A DNA stretch of 7,849 nucleotides, from NCBI GenBank assembly GCA_934661765.1, contig CAKUJT010000108.1:1-7849 (forward strand), in the 5' to 3' direction. Positions 1 to 6,658 of this stretch are shown one piece after another (the first letter of the stretch is position 1; every line of letters begins with the position of its first letter). The notes beneath the pieces are model-generated. The model saw nothing but the letters and a program-made list of their open reading frames with translations, did not search any database and was not told the origin of the DNA. Made by a program: the position numbers and the translations under genes. The stretch is from an uncultured Senegalimassilia sp. (GTDB lineage: Bacteria > Actinomycetota > Coriobacteriia > Coriobacteriales > Eggerthellaceae).

Positions 1-1208
1 GGCGCAGGGGCCGCAACGGGCGCCGCCGGGGCGGCCTGCGCCGCAGCTGCCGGCGAAGTCACGGCAACCCCCGAATGCTCTAGAGCCTCGACGCGCTCCG
101 CAAGCGCGGCGAGCGTCAGGTCGCCTTCGGGGCGCACCATGCGCGTGCAGCCGATCTCGAAGGACAGGCGCGGGTTGGTGGATGTTTTCAGCTCGGCCAT
201 GACATCGCCGAGCACCTGCAGCATGCGCGCCAGGCGATCGGCGCCGAACAGGGGCAGTTCGTCGGCAAGCTGACGGCGTTCCGATGCGCTGACATCGAGC
301 GCCACGTCGGTCCCTGCTAGGCTCATTACGTACAGGTTGCGCACGTGCTGGGCAAGCTCGCGTGCGAATTGCGCCAGGTCGGAACCCGATTCGACGAATT
401 CCGCTACCCAATTGAAGCATGCCGCGGCATCACGCTTACCGAGCGCCTGCACGATGTTGGCCAGATCGCCGGAATCCACGCCGCCGAGCATGCGCTCGGC
501 AACGGCCAAGGTGACCTTGCCCTCGCCGAACGCGATGGTCTGCTCAAGCGAGGTGAGCGCATTTCGCATGCCGCCGCCGGCGTGATGGGCAATCAGGTCA
601 AGAGCGTCGCCTTCGAATTCCACGCCCTCGGCCACGCACACCGCGCCCAGGCGCGATACGATGGACTCGTTGGATATGCGGCGGAAATCGAAGCGCTGGC
701 AACGCGAATGGATGGTCTCCGGCACCTTCTGCGGGTCGGTGGTCGCCAGGATGAACACCACGTGGTCGGGAGGCTCCTCCAACGTCTTGAGCAGCGCATT
801 GAACGCTGCGATGGACAGCATGTGGACCTCGTCGATGATATAGACCTTGTAGCGGCCGCGCGTGGGCGCGAACTGCACACGGTTGATGATCTCCTCGCGC
901 ACGTTTTCCACGCCCGTGCGGCTTGCCGCGTCGAGCTCGTAGACGTCGGGGTGCACGCCCTCGGCGATCATCTGGCAATCCTCGCAGGTGCCGTCCGGGT
1001 CGGGCGTGGGGCCCTTCTCGCACAGCAGCGCCTTGGCAAGCAAGCGCGCCGTGGTGGTCTTGCCCGTGCCGCGCGGGCCGCAGAACAGGTAGGCATGGCT
1101 GACCTTATCCTGCTCGATGGCGTTTTTGATGGTGCGCTCGATCTGCTCCTGCCCCACCACGTCCTCGAAGATCTGCGGACGGTATTTGCGGTACAGCGCC
1201 TCTGCCAT
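1..1208 (-). CDS. dnaX: DNA polymerase III subunit gamma/tau (clamp loader ATPase), 3' end outside window
   Basis: DnaX is the AAA+ motor subunit of the clamp loader, which uses ATP to open and place the beta sliding clamp on primed DNA. About 402 codons are visible and the frame is open at the left edge. The N-terminus (MAEALYRKYRPQIFEDVVGQ) is typical of DnaX. Walker A is GPRGTGKT at residues 44-51, Walker B is VYIIDEVH at 122-129, the LATTDPQK sensor 1 segment is near 154-161, the SRC motif is at 168-170, and the sensor 2 motif GGGMRNAL is at 211-218. Domain III follows to about residue 370, and an Ala/Pro-rich linker begins just before the edge, so any tau-specific C-terminus is not seen. 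The ATG at 1206-1208 is preceded by AGGAG with 7-nt spacing. The zinc module has Cys63, Cys75 and Cys78, but Ile81 stands where the fourth cysteine normally is. I see no slippery frameshift site in the visible part. Identification is secure. Confidence 0.97.
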   Translation of the reverse strand, partial: MAEALYRKYRPQIFEDVVGQEQIERTIKNAIEQDKVSHAYLFCGPRGTGKTTTARLLAKALLCEKGPTPDPDGTCEDCQMIAEGVHPDVYELDAASRTGVENVREEIINRVQFAPTRGRYKVYIIDEVHMLSIAAFNALLKTLEEPPDHVVFILATTDPQKVPETIHSRCQRFDFRRISNESIVSRLGAVCVAEGVEFEGDALDLIAHHAGGGMRNALTSLEQTIAFGEGKVTLAVAERMLGGVDSGDLANIVQALGKRDAAACFNWVAEFVESGSDLAQFARELAQHVRNLYVMSLAGTDVALDVSASERRQLADELPLFGADRLARMLQVLGDVMAELKTSTNPRLSFEIGCTRMVRPEGDLTLAALAERVEALEHSGVAVTSPAAAAQAAPAAPVAAPA

Positions 1209-1244
1209 ATGGTTGCTCCTTGCCCTGCGTGCGGATATGCGAAA

Positions 1245-1261
1245 GCCCGGGAAGCCCGGGC
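1245..1261 (-). other. Hairpin in the dnaX leader
   Basis: A perfect 7-bp stem (GCCCGGG, a 3-nt loop, CCCGGGC) lies 37 nt upstream of the dnaX start and downstream of a -10 candidate, so it would sit in the 5' untranslated leader. On the minus strand it is followed only by TTTCG, a weak U-tract, so it is not a convincing terminator. It may be a leader structure or chance in GC-rich DNA. Confidence 0.35.
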
Positions 1262-1277
1262 GTTGTGGTCTGCCACC

Positions 1278-1283
1278 ATTATA
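1278..1283 (-). promoter_or_regulatory. Candidate -10 box for dnaX
   Basis: The minus strand reads TATAAT here, a perfect consensus -10 hexamer in a very GC-rich background. Transcription would start near 1271, giving a leader of about 63 nt before dnaX. It lies just after the dedA terminator, where a dnaX promoter would be expected. No good -35 box is visible 16-18 nt upstream. Confidence 0.5.
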
Positions 1284-1326
1284 CGGGCATCCCGTTGCGG
1301 CCGCGCGCCAGACGCCGCCGAACACG

Positions 1327-1357
1327 AAAAACGCCCGGAGCCTGCAAGCCCCGGGCG
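1327..1357 (-). terminator. Rho-independent terminator of the dedA-family gene
   Basis: On the minus strand CGCCCGG (1351-1357) pairs with CCGGGCG (1332-1338), 7 bp with a further partial GC pairing inside the loop. It is followed at once by TTTTT (1327-1331). It lies about 65 nt past the dedA-family stop codon and upstream of the dnaX -10 candidate, so it separates the two genes. Confidence 0.8.
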
Positions 1358-1422
1358 CATCCCGACGCACCCTGCAACGGATGCGCCGCCGAAGATTCCC
1401 GCGAATAGGCGCGAATGCCGCG

Positions 1423-2082
1423 CTACGCCTTCTTCTTGCGGCCGCTCATGGCCGCCTTCACCGCGCCGATGACCGCCGGCGCAACCGACACGGCCACGAT
1501 GCCGAGCACGATGACCTCGAAGTGCTCCTGCACGAACGGCACGCCGCCGAAGAAGTAGCCCACCAGCACGAACAGGCTGACCCAAGAGATGCCGCCGATA
1601 GCGTTGAACAGCGTGAAGTTGGCGAAGTTCATGTGCCCGGTACCGGCGATGAACGGGGCGAACGTGCGGAAGAACGGCATGAAGCGCGTGATGACGATGG
1701 TGAGCCCGCCGTACTTCTCGAAGAAGCTGTCGAGCTTGGCCATGCGCTCGGGCGTGAGCGCCTTCACCTTGCCGGAGTCGATGATGCGATTGCCGAAGAA
1801 ACGCGCGATCCAATAGTTGGAGGTATTGCCCAAGATGGCCGCAGCGTAGAACACCAGCAGCGTGGCGCCCAGGTGCAGCCCGCCTCCATCGGCCGAGAAG
1901 ACGCCGGCCGCGAACAACAGCGAGTCGCCCGGCAAAAACGGGAAGAACACCAGGCCCGTTTCCACGAACACGATCAAGAACAACGGCGTGTACACCCACA
2001 CCGCACCCAGCGTGATGATCCATCCGGCGATAGCGCCGCGCGGGTCGCTTAACAGGTTAAGGAAGAAATCGATGATACCCAT
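1423..2082 (-). CDS. DedA-family integral membrane protein
   Basis: This 219-residue protein is the usual length for the DedA (SNARE-associated/VTT) superfamily of inner-membrane proteins. Members are implicated in membrane homeostasis, proton-dependent transport and, in some bacteria (UptA of Bacillus), recycling of undecaprenyl phosphate. It has hydrophobic segments near residues 18-60, 70-95, 125-145, 155-180 and 188-208, and a basic C-terminus (RKKK). Family motifs are FPFLPGDSLLFAAG at 47-60 and RFMPFFRTFAPF at 133-144. Glu41, Asp53, Arg133 and Arg139 match the essential E39, D51, R130 and R136 of E. coli YqjA, which suggests an active transporter-type member. The ATG is preceded by AAAGG with 5-nt spacing. 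It follows the SRP RNA gene and has its own terminator. No clear promoter is visible between 2083 and 2153. The exact substrate cannot be read from sequence. Confidence 0.92.
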   Translation of the reverse strand: MGIIDFFLNLLSDPRGAIAGWIITLGAVWVYTPLFLIVFVETGLVFFPFLPGDSLLFAAGVFSADGGGLHLGATLLVFYAAAILGNTSNYWIARFFGNRIIDSGKVKALTPERMAKLDSFFEKYGGLTIVITRFMPFFRTFAPFIAGTGHMNFANFTLFNAIGGISWVSLFVLVGYFFGGVPFVQEHFEVIVLGIVAVSVAPAVIGAVKAAMSGRKKKA

Positions 2083-2153
2083 ATGTGCCTTTCGAACGCC
2101 GTTTCACCCCGGTTTGCACGTATCCGAGGTACAGCCCCTATGTTTTTGGGCGC

Positions 2154-2267
2154 AAAAAGAGCATCCTATATGGGACAGGGCGCTCGTCAGAGGCCCCTTA
2201 TGGCTGCTTCCTCCCGGACCTGACCAGGTTCGGAACTTGGCGCCGCCCCGACCCATATAAGATGCTC
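2154..2267 (-). ncRNA. ffs: Small bacterial signal recognition particle RNA (4.5S type) with terminator tract
   Basis: This is the RNA core of the signal recognition particle, which binds Ffh and targets nascent membrane proteins. On the minus strand the domain IV hairpin reads GGTCAGGTCC, loop GGGA, GGAAGCAGCC (2225-2202). This matches E. coli 4.5S RNA except for a GGGA tetraloop instead of GGAA. The RNA ends pair as a 16-bp stem, GAGCATCTTATATGGG (2267-2252) with CCCATATAGGATGCTC (2174-2159), containing a single G-U wobble. TTTTT follows at 2158-2154, so the closing stem probably doubles as the terminator. The length of about 109 nt fits the short form without an Alu domain. A TATACT box lies 16 nt upstream of the paired region. 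Exact ends are inferred from pairing. Confidence 0.95.
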
Positions 2268-2282
2268 GTTTCGACTCGGCAT

Positions 2283-2288
2283 AGTATA
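2283..2288 (-). promoter_or_regulatory. Candidate -10 box for the SRP RNA gene
   Basis: The minus strand reads TATACT, one mismatch from consensus. A start about 7 nt downstream (near 2276) would place the SRP RNA closing stem close to the 5' end of the transcript. The GC-rich sequence upstream shows no clear -35 box. Confidence 0.55.
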
Positions 2289-2349
2289 CCGGCGCCCCGC
2301 TCCCGCTGCGGGCGCAGGGCACAAGCGTTACCAAATGCACACAGGCGCT

Positions 2350-2988
2350 TTACGCAGGCTTGACGCTTGGCAGCACCCCGTTGAGGCCGTCGAACAAACA
2401 CACGCTGGTCACCCCGGCAAGGCTTTCAAGCGGGATCTCGGAGTCGGTGATGAGCCAGCGACGATACACCGCCACCAACCCCGCGCAGAAAAACGACACG
2501 ATATAGGGCACGTACGGATCGTCGCGGCGCAGACCTAGCACGTTATCCTCCATGAGAACATCGACCAGGCTTGTCTCCAGACGGTCGAGCACATCCTGCA
2601 GCGACACATGCTGCAGCACCCGCTTGCTACGCGTCATATCAGGAGCCAAGGCCAAGCTGATGCTCTGGAACAGCTTGCTCACATCAAGCCCCTTGTCGCC
2701 ATCCGAACGCAGCGCATCGCGGCAGCTGGCGATGATGTTTTGCGCCTCGTCGCGGATAATCTCGTCCACTAGATCGCTTACCGAGCTGTAATGCAGATAG
2801 AACGTTTTGCGATCGATATCGGCCTCGCGCGCTATGGAGGCGATGGTGATCTTATGATAGTCCTGGTTCTCCATCAGCTTGAAGAACGCCTCGCGGATGG
2901 CCTTGCGCGTGCGCACCACGCGGCGATCGGTGGACCTGCGAAGGTCTTTTGCCGTCGTTTCGCCCTTCGGCGCAATCGGGTCTGACAC
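2350..2988 (-). CDS. TetR/AcrR-family transcriptional regulator
   Basis: This 212-residue protein is the normal length for TetR-family regulators, which bind palindromic operators as dimers and release on ligand binding. The N-terminal DNA-binding domain spans about residues 25-72 (RTRKAIREAFFKLM, then a helix-turn-helix near 46-66 ending in the typical KTFYLHY). The C-terminal half, with a segment around FFCAGLVAVYRRWL, resembles the DhaS-like TetR C-terminal domain. This is judged by eye, and the ligand and targets are unknown. The start is GTG at 2986-2988, supported by GAGGGG with 6-nt spacing, and no nearby ATG gives the full HTH domain. It has its own AT-richer leader of about 305 bp holding a 14-bp palindrome, and no divergent target gene stands next to it. 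It could regulate itself or distant genes. I see no clear terminator before the SRP RNA promoter. Confidence 0.9.
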   Translation of the reverse strand: MSDPIAPKGETTAKDLRRSTDRRVVRTRKAIREAFFKLMENQDYHKITIASIAREADIDRKTFYLHYSSVSDLVDEIIRDEAQNIIASCRDALRSDGDKGLDVSKLFQSISLALAPDMTRSKRVLQHVSLQDVLDRLETSLVDVLMEDNVLGLRRDDPYVPYIVSFFCAGLVAVYRRWLITDSEIPLESLAGVTSVCLFDGLNGVLPSVKPA

Positions 2989-3255
2989 CTTATACCCCTC
3001 GTTTCCTGGTTACTCGCCGACACCCGGCGGCCCTTGTTCGTCTTAGCGTGATCGCTGCAGCGATAGCTTTATGCGTTAGTCAACATTGAACCATTTTGTG
3101 GATACTTATCCTCGTTCGTTGCAAAACGGTCGATTGCAGAATACCAGAATCCCGCTGAATTTAGGGAACGTAGATTACTACCCACCTGCGTATTTCCCAG
3201 GAAAGCTGTCAAAACGGCTCGATATGGGTTGCGAGCGGCTTTTTGAGCGGCGCCG
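2989..3255. other. Intergenic leader/promoter region of the TetR-family gene
   Basis: This stretch is visibly more AT-rich than the genes around it and has no credible coding content. It holds the 14-bp palindrome at 3051-3064. TTGACT (minus, 3083-3078) and TTGACA (minus, 3212-3207) resemble -35 boxes, but neither has a good -10 at proper spacing. TATTCT (minus, 3144-3139) is a lone -10 candidate. A small CGCCG/CGGCG hairpin lies near 3016-3030, and a 7-bp direct repeat GAGCGGC flanks TTTTT at 3233-3251. The tetR promoter is presumably here but cannot be placed with confidence. Confidence 0.5.
3051..3064. promoter_or_regulatory. Perfect 14-bp palindrome, candidate operator of the TetR-family regulator
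   Basis: ATCGCTGCAGCGAT is its own reverse complement and lies 62 bp upstream of the regulator's GTG start. TetR-family proteins bind palindromes of about this size and often repress their own gene. The minus-strand TTGACT at 3083-3078 is placed so that a -10 would fall inside the palindrome, though no -10-like sequence is visible there. Function is inferred from symmetry and position only. Confidence 0.45.
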
Positions 3256-3290
3256 AAAAAAACAGGCGCGGCATCATGCCGCGCCTGTTT
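3256..3290 (-). terminator. Strong Rho-independent terminator of the rRNA methyltransferase gene
   Basis: A perfect stem of about 14 bp (CAGGCGCGGCA paired with TGCCGCGCCTG plus flanking A-T pairs, loop of 3 nt) is centred at 3275. On the minus strand it is followed by a run of T from 3262 to 3256. It begins 4 nt past the methyltransferase stop codon. The AAA/TTT flanks could allow weak termination from the plus strand as well. Confidence 0.93.
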
Positions 3291-3293
3291 GCG

Positions 3294-4592
3294 CTATACC
3301 ACCTGAAAGATGAAGAACTTCAGGTAGTCGGTTTCGGGGACGCCCCAGACGATGGGGTGATCGGGCGCCTGCTGGCGCTCCTCGATCTGGCGCAGCTGCA
3401 CGCCCGCGTCGTGCGCGGCGCTGGCGACCACGTGCTTGAAGCGCTCGGTATCCATGAAATGGCTGCAGCTGCAGGTTGCCAGATACCCGCCGCGCGGCAG
3501 CAGCTTCATGGCGCGGTAGTTGATCTCCTTGTAGCCGCGCGAGGCGCTTTGGATGGTTTTGCGGCTTTTCGTGAACGCCGGCGGGTCGAGCACGATGAAG
3601 TCGTACGTGCGATCATGGGCGGCCTCGAGCGCCGGAAGCAGGTCGAACACGTTCGTGGCCGTGAAGTCCATGCGCTCCTCCAAGCCGTTGAGCTGCGCGT
3701 TCTTGCGCGCCTGCGCCACGGCGAGCTCGGAGATGTCCACGGCGTTCACGTACGCCGCGCCGCCATGGGCGGCGTTGAGCGCGAAGCTGCCCGTGTGCGT
3801 GAAGCAGTCGAGAACGTGCTTTCCCGCGGCAAGCTTGGCCACCGCACGGCGGTTGTACTTCTGGTCCAGGAAAAAGCCCGTCTTCTGACCGTTCTCGAAA
3901 TCCACCTCGTAGCGCACGCCGTTTTCGACGATCTGCGTGGCAGTGGGACCGAAGCCCTCGGTGCCCGGCGCGCCCGGTGCGAGCGGGTCGAGGCCCGCTT
4001 GCCCGCCTTCGTCGCCTTCGCCTGCAAACCAGCCGGCCGTGAGCTCAAGGCCCTCCAGCTTGCGGGTTGCCACGTCGTTGCGCTCGTACAGGCCGCGGAT
4101 GGACACACCGTCCTCGGCGAGCACCTCGAGCAGCACCGGAAAGATCACCGGCTTGAGCTGCTCCATACCCACGGACAGCGTTTCCGCCACCAACACGTCA
4201 TTGAAGCGGTCCACCACCAGGCCCGGGAAGCCGTCGGCCTCCGAGAACAGCACGCGGCAGCAGCTGGCGTCTTCGCCCATGACCGTTTTGCGGTATTCCC
4301 ACGCCCATGCCACCTTGCGCTTCCAGAACGCGCGGTCGAACGCGTCGTTGGCGTTGCGCGTGATAAGGCGGATGCGGATCTTGCTGCTCTTCGACAGCAG
4401 GCCCGTTCCCAGATACGCCCCCTTGCGGTTCACCACGTCGATGAGGCTGCCGTTGGCAACCTCATCTCCCTGTCCCGGCGCGCCCTCCATGAACAGCACC
4501 TCGGCCTCGTACACCCACGGATGCCCCTTGGCCAGCGCATGCTCGCCCTTCGGCGTGATGGTGGCGCGAGGATACGGACGTTGAGCTTTCAT
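3294..4592 (-). CDS. Class I SAM-dependent 23S rRNA (cytosine-C5) methyltransferase, RlmI/YwbD type
   Basis: The protein resembles RlmI, which methylates a cytosine of 23S rRNA (C1962 in E. coli) using S-adenosylmethionine. An N-terminal PUA-like RNA-binding domain (about 1-75, with GHPWVYEAEV at 23-32) is followed by a linking domain. The characteristic ENGQKTGFFLDQ segment is at 233-244. The Rossmann methyltransferase domain has motif I VLDCFTHTGSF at 260-270, Asp286 as the likely SAM ribose ligand, motif IV DPPAF at 336-340, and CSCSH at 374-378 carrying the presumed catalytic cysteine. At 432 residues it is longer than E. coli RlmI (396). Most of the excess is a Gly/Pro-rich insertion at about 188-219. 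The ATG is preceded by AAAGGA with 5-nt spacing. It has a strong terminator and is probably monocistronic. The family is sure, but the exact target nucleotide is inferred. Confidence 0.93.
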   Translation of the reverse strand: MKAQRPYPRATITPKGEHALAKGHPWVYEAEVLFMEGAPGQGDEVANGSLIDVVNRKGAYLGTGLLSKSSKIRIRLITRNANDAFDRAFWKRKVAWAWEYRKTVMGEDASCCRVLFSEADGFPGLVVDRFNDVLVAETLSVGMEQLKPVIFPVLLEVLAEDGVSIRGLYERNDVATRKLEGLELTAGWFAGEGDEGGQAGLDPLAPGAPGTEGFGPTATQIVENGVRYEVDFENGQKTGFFLDQKYNRRAVAKLAAGKHVLDCFTHTGSFALNAAHGGAAYVNAVDISELAVAQARKNAQLNGLEERMDFTATNVFDLLPALEAAHDRTYDFIVLDPPAFTKSRKTIQSASRGYKEINYRAMKLLPRGGYLATCSCSHFMDTERFKHVVASAAHDAGVQLRQIEERQQAPDHPIVWGVPETDYLKFFIFQVV

Positions 4593-4649
4593 GAGGGTCC
4601 TTTCAGGAACGAAGATGTAAAGAATCGCGGATGGCGCAAAAGTCAGCGA

Positions 4650-4751
4650 GGGCCGCTCTCGCTCCCGAAGCCTCCTCGTCGCTCGACCAAGCGTACTTCA
4701 GGTACGCGCCAAGTCGAGCATACGGGGCAAAACCGGGTGCAAGAGCGGCCC
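4650..4751. repeat. Nested inverted-repeat element between aspS and the methyltransferase gene
   Basis: Three inverted repeats nest about one centre. The outer arms are GGGCCGCTCT (4650-4659) and AGAGCGGCCC (4742-4751). The middle arms are GCTCGAC (4681-4687) and GTCGAGC (4713-4719). The inner arms are GCGTAC (4691-4696) and GTACGC (4702-4707), with a 5-nt loop. All are perfect. In RNA this could fold into one long branched hairpin. It lies upstream of the methyltransferase start on the same strand, so it may be a leader structure, or it may be a dispersed palindromic repeat. No protein or RNA family is recognised. Confidence 0.6.
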
Positions 4752-4765
4752 ACAGCGTCGAGCGA

Positions 4766-4791
4766 TTGCGCCGGCCTAACGGCCAGCGCAA
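4766..4791 (-). terminator. Hairpin just past the aspS stop, possible terminator without U-tract
   Basis: TTGCGC and GGCC pair with GGCC and GCGCAA around a 4-nt loop, 10 bp with one C-A mismatch. The hairpin starts 4 nt after the aspS TAA. On the minus strand it is followed by TCGCTCGACG, not by a T-run, so if it terminates or protects the aspS transcript it is not of the classic type. It could instead be part of the adjoining palindromic element. Confidence 0.45.
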
Positions 4792-4795
4792 CCTA

Positions 4796-6583
4796 TTACA
4801 GCAGTCGCAGGGAGACTTCCTTGAGCTGGCGGCCGGTGACGGCGTTCGGGGCGCCGGTCATGGGGTCGGAAGCGCTGGAGGTCTTCGGGAAGGCGATGAC
4901 GTCGCGGATGGACTGCTTGCCAGCCAGCAGCATGACCAGGCGATCGAGGCCCAGCGCGATGCCGCCGTGCGGCGGGGCGCCCAGCTCGAGCGCGTGGATG
5001 AGGTGGCCGAACTTCTCCTCCATCTGCTCATCTTCCACGCCCAGGCGACGAAGCACGCGCTTCTGCAGCTCGGCGTTGTGGATACGGATGGAGCCGCCGC
5101 CCATCTCGAAGCCGTCCATGACGATGTCGTAGGAGTAGCTCGAGCACGCCAGCGGATCGGTCTCGATCTTGTCCCAATCGGCCTCGGGGATCATCGTGAA
5201 CGGATGATGCTCGGCGGCGTACTTCTTCTCCTCCTCGTCGTACTTGAACATGGGGAAGTCGACGACCCACAGAAGGGCGTGGCCCTCGCGCGGGATGTTC
5301 AGGGCCTCGGCCATGTGTAGGCGCAGGGCGGAGAGCACGGCGGAAGCGGTGTCGTAGGTGTCAGCGGCGAACAGCAGCAAGTCGCCCGGCTCGACGCCGG
5401 CTGCGTGCTTGATGGCGCCGTGGACCTCGTCGCCGAGGAACTTGATGATGGGGCTCTTGCCCGCAAGCTCCGCGTCGGCGTCGGTGTAGGCGATCCAGGC
5501 CATGCCCTTCGCGCCGTTGGCAGCGGCCACGTCGGCCAGCTTCTCGATGTCGCCGCGCGACCAGTTGCCGGCGCCCTTGGCGTTGATGCACTTCACGACG
5601 TTGCCCGCCTCGACGGCCTTGGAGAACACGCCGAAGCCGCAGCCGCGCACGATGTCGGTGAGCTCGACGAGCTCCATGCCGAAGCGCACATCGGGACGGT
5701 CGCATCCGAAGCGGTCCATGGCCTCTTTCCACGGCATGCGCTGCAGCGGGAACTCATGCTGCACGCCCGCGGCGGCCAGGACCTCCTTGAACACGCCCTC
5801 CATCAGGTCCATGACGTCGGTCTCCTGAACGAAGGACATCTCGATGTCGACCTGCGTGAACTCGGGCTGACGGTCGGCGCGCAGGTCCTCATCGCGGAAG
5901 CAGCGGGCGATCTGGTAGTAGCGCTCGATGCCGCCGACCATGAGCATCTGCTTGAACTGCTGCGGGGACTGCGGCAGCGCGTAGAACTTGCCCGGGTTCG
6001 GACGGGAGGGCACCAGGTAGTCGCGAGCACCCTCGGGCGTGGAGTTGGCCAGGATGGGCGTTTCCACCTCGATGAAGCCGCGCTCGTTCAGCGCAGCGCG
6101 CATGGCCTGGGCCACGGTGTGGCGCAGGTGCAGGGACTGGTACATCTCCGGACGACGAAGGTCCATGTAGCGCCACTTCATGCGCGTGGTCTCGTCGGTC
6201 TCGATGCCGTCCTCGATGGAGAACGGCGGGGTGACGGATTCGTTGAGCACGTTGACCTTGCTGGCCAGCACCTCGATCTCGCCGGTGGCCATGTTCGGGT
6301 TCACGGCGTCGGCGCCGCGGTCGCGAACCGTGCCGGTGATCTGCAGGGCGTACTCGCGGCCCAGATGCTCGGCCTTGTGGAAGTCCTCCTCGGGCACGCA
6401 ATCGGGGTCGACGACCACCTGGGTGTAGCCGGTGCGATCGCGCAGGTCGCAGAAGATCAGCCCGCCGTGGTCGCGGTTGTGCCACGCCCAACCGCACAGC
6501 GTGACCTCGCGGCCCACGTCGGACTTGCGCAGCTCGCCGCACGTTGCGTCGTGCATGCAAAACTCGTTGATGTAATCCGTCAT
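4796..6583 (-). CDS. aspS: Aspartyl-tRNA synthetase (bacterial type)
   Basis: AspRS attaches aspartate to tRNA-Asp in the cytoplasm. The 595-residue length fits the bacterial form, with an N-terminal OB-fold anticodon-binding domain (about 1-120), a class II catalytic core and an inserted GAD domain (about 300-420). Class II motif 1 lies near 155-178, motif 2 is [14 protein letters not shown] at 229-242, and motif 3 is [12 protein letters not shown] at 540-551. The segment [10 protein letters not shown] (185-194) and the C-terminal VIAFPKT (562-568) are family hallmarks. The ATG is preceded by AAGGAG with 7-nt spacing, giving nine residues ahead of the more usual MHDATCGEL start. His39 in the RDHGG segment matches the residue typical of non-discriminating enzymes, which also charge tRNA-Asn, but the second marker position carries Asp92 rather than Gly. 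It lies downstream of hisS on the same strand, a common pairing in Gram-positive bacteria. Confidence 0.98.
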   Translation of the reverse strand: MTDYINEFCMHDATCGELRKSDVGREVTLCGWAWHNRDHGGLIFCDLRDRTGYTQVVVDPDCVPEEDFHKAEHLGREYALQITGTVRDRGADAVNPNMATGEIEVLASKVNVLNESVTPPFSIEDGIETDETTRMKWRYMDLRRPEMYQSLHLRHTVAQAMRAALNERGFIEVETPILANSTPEGARDYLVPSRPNPGKFYALPQSPQQFKQMLMVGGIERYYQIARCFRDEDLRADRQPEFTQVDIEMSFVQETDVMDLMEGVFKEVLAAAGVQHEFPLQRMPWKEAMDRFGCDRPDVRFGMELVELTDIVRGCGFGVFSKAVEAGNVVKCINAKGAGNWSRGDIEKLADVAAANGAKGMAWIAYTDADAELAGKSPIIKFLGDEVHGAIKHAAGVEPGDLLLFAADTYDTASAVLSALRLHMAEALNIPREGHALLWVVDFPMFKYDEEEKKYAAEHHPFTMIPEADWDKIETDPLACSSYSYDIVMDGFEMGGGSIRIHNAELQKRVLRRLGVEDEQMEEKFGHLIHALELGAPPHGGIALGLDRLVMLLAGKQSIRDVIAFPKTSSASDPMTGAPNAVTGRQLKEVSLRLL

Positions 6584-6658
6584 TCTCTCTTGCTCCTTGC
6601 AATGCTTTATGGGCGCCCGGCCGCAAGCGCGGGCCCGGGTTGTTGCTCAAACCTAGCC
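6584..6658 (-). promoter_or_regulatory. aspS leader with ribosome binding site and GC hairpin
   Basis: The leader between the -10 candidate and aspS carries AAGGAG 7 nt before the ATG. Upstream of it is an imperfect GC-rich stem (CCCGG-CCGC with GCGG-CCGGG, bulged, about 6616-6638) that is not followed by a T-run. No T-box consensus is seen. Confidence 0.5.

Noticed and set aside
345..1472. A 375-codon open frame on the plus strand antisense to dnaX
   Set aside because: Shadow of dnaX; it continues through the dnaX promoter and the dedA terminator, which a real gene would not be expected to do.
968..2023. A 351-codon open frame on the minus strand overlapping the dedA-family and dnaX genes in another frame
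   Set aside because: It is out of frame with two well-supported proteins and its Arg/His/Ala-rich composition is typical of an off-frame reading.
2083..2350. A tRNA gene or short proteins around the SRP RNA
   Set aside because: No cloverleaf or T-loop consensus is present, and the short frames in this stretch overlap the well-supported SRP RNA.
4603..4791. A 62-codon TTG-started frame on the minus strand between aspS and the methyltransferase gene
   Set aside because: It lies wholly over the inverted repeats, lacks a ribosome binding site, and its start abuts the aspS stop. The DNA symmetry explains the region better than a protein does. Recurrence as a conserved peptide in relatives would reopen this.
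3243..5132. A 629-codon open frame on the plus strand spanning the methyltransferase gene and running into aspS
   Set aside because: It is an antisense shadow of GC-rich coding DNA, has no plausible ribosome binding site or domain, and overlaps two certain genes on the other strand.
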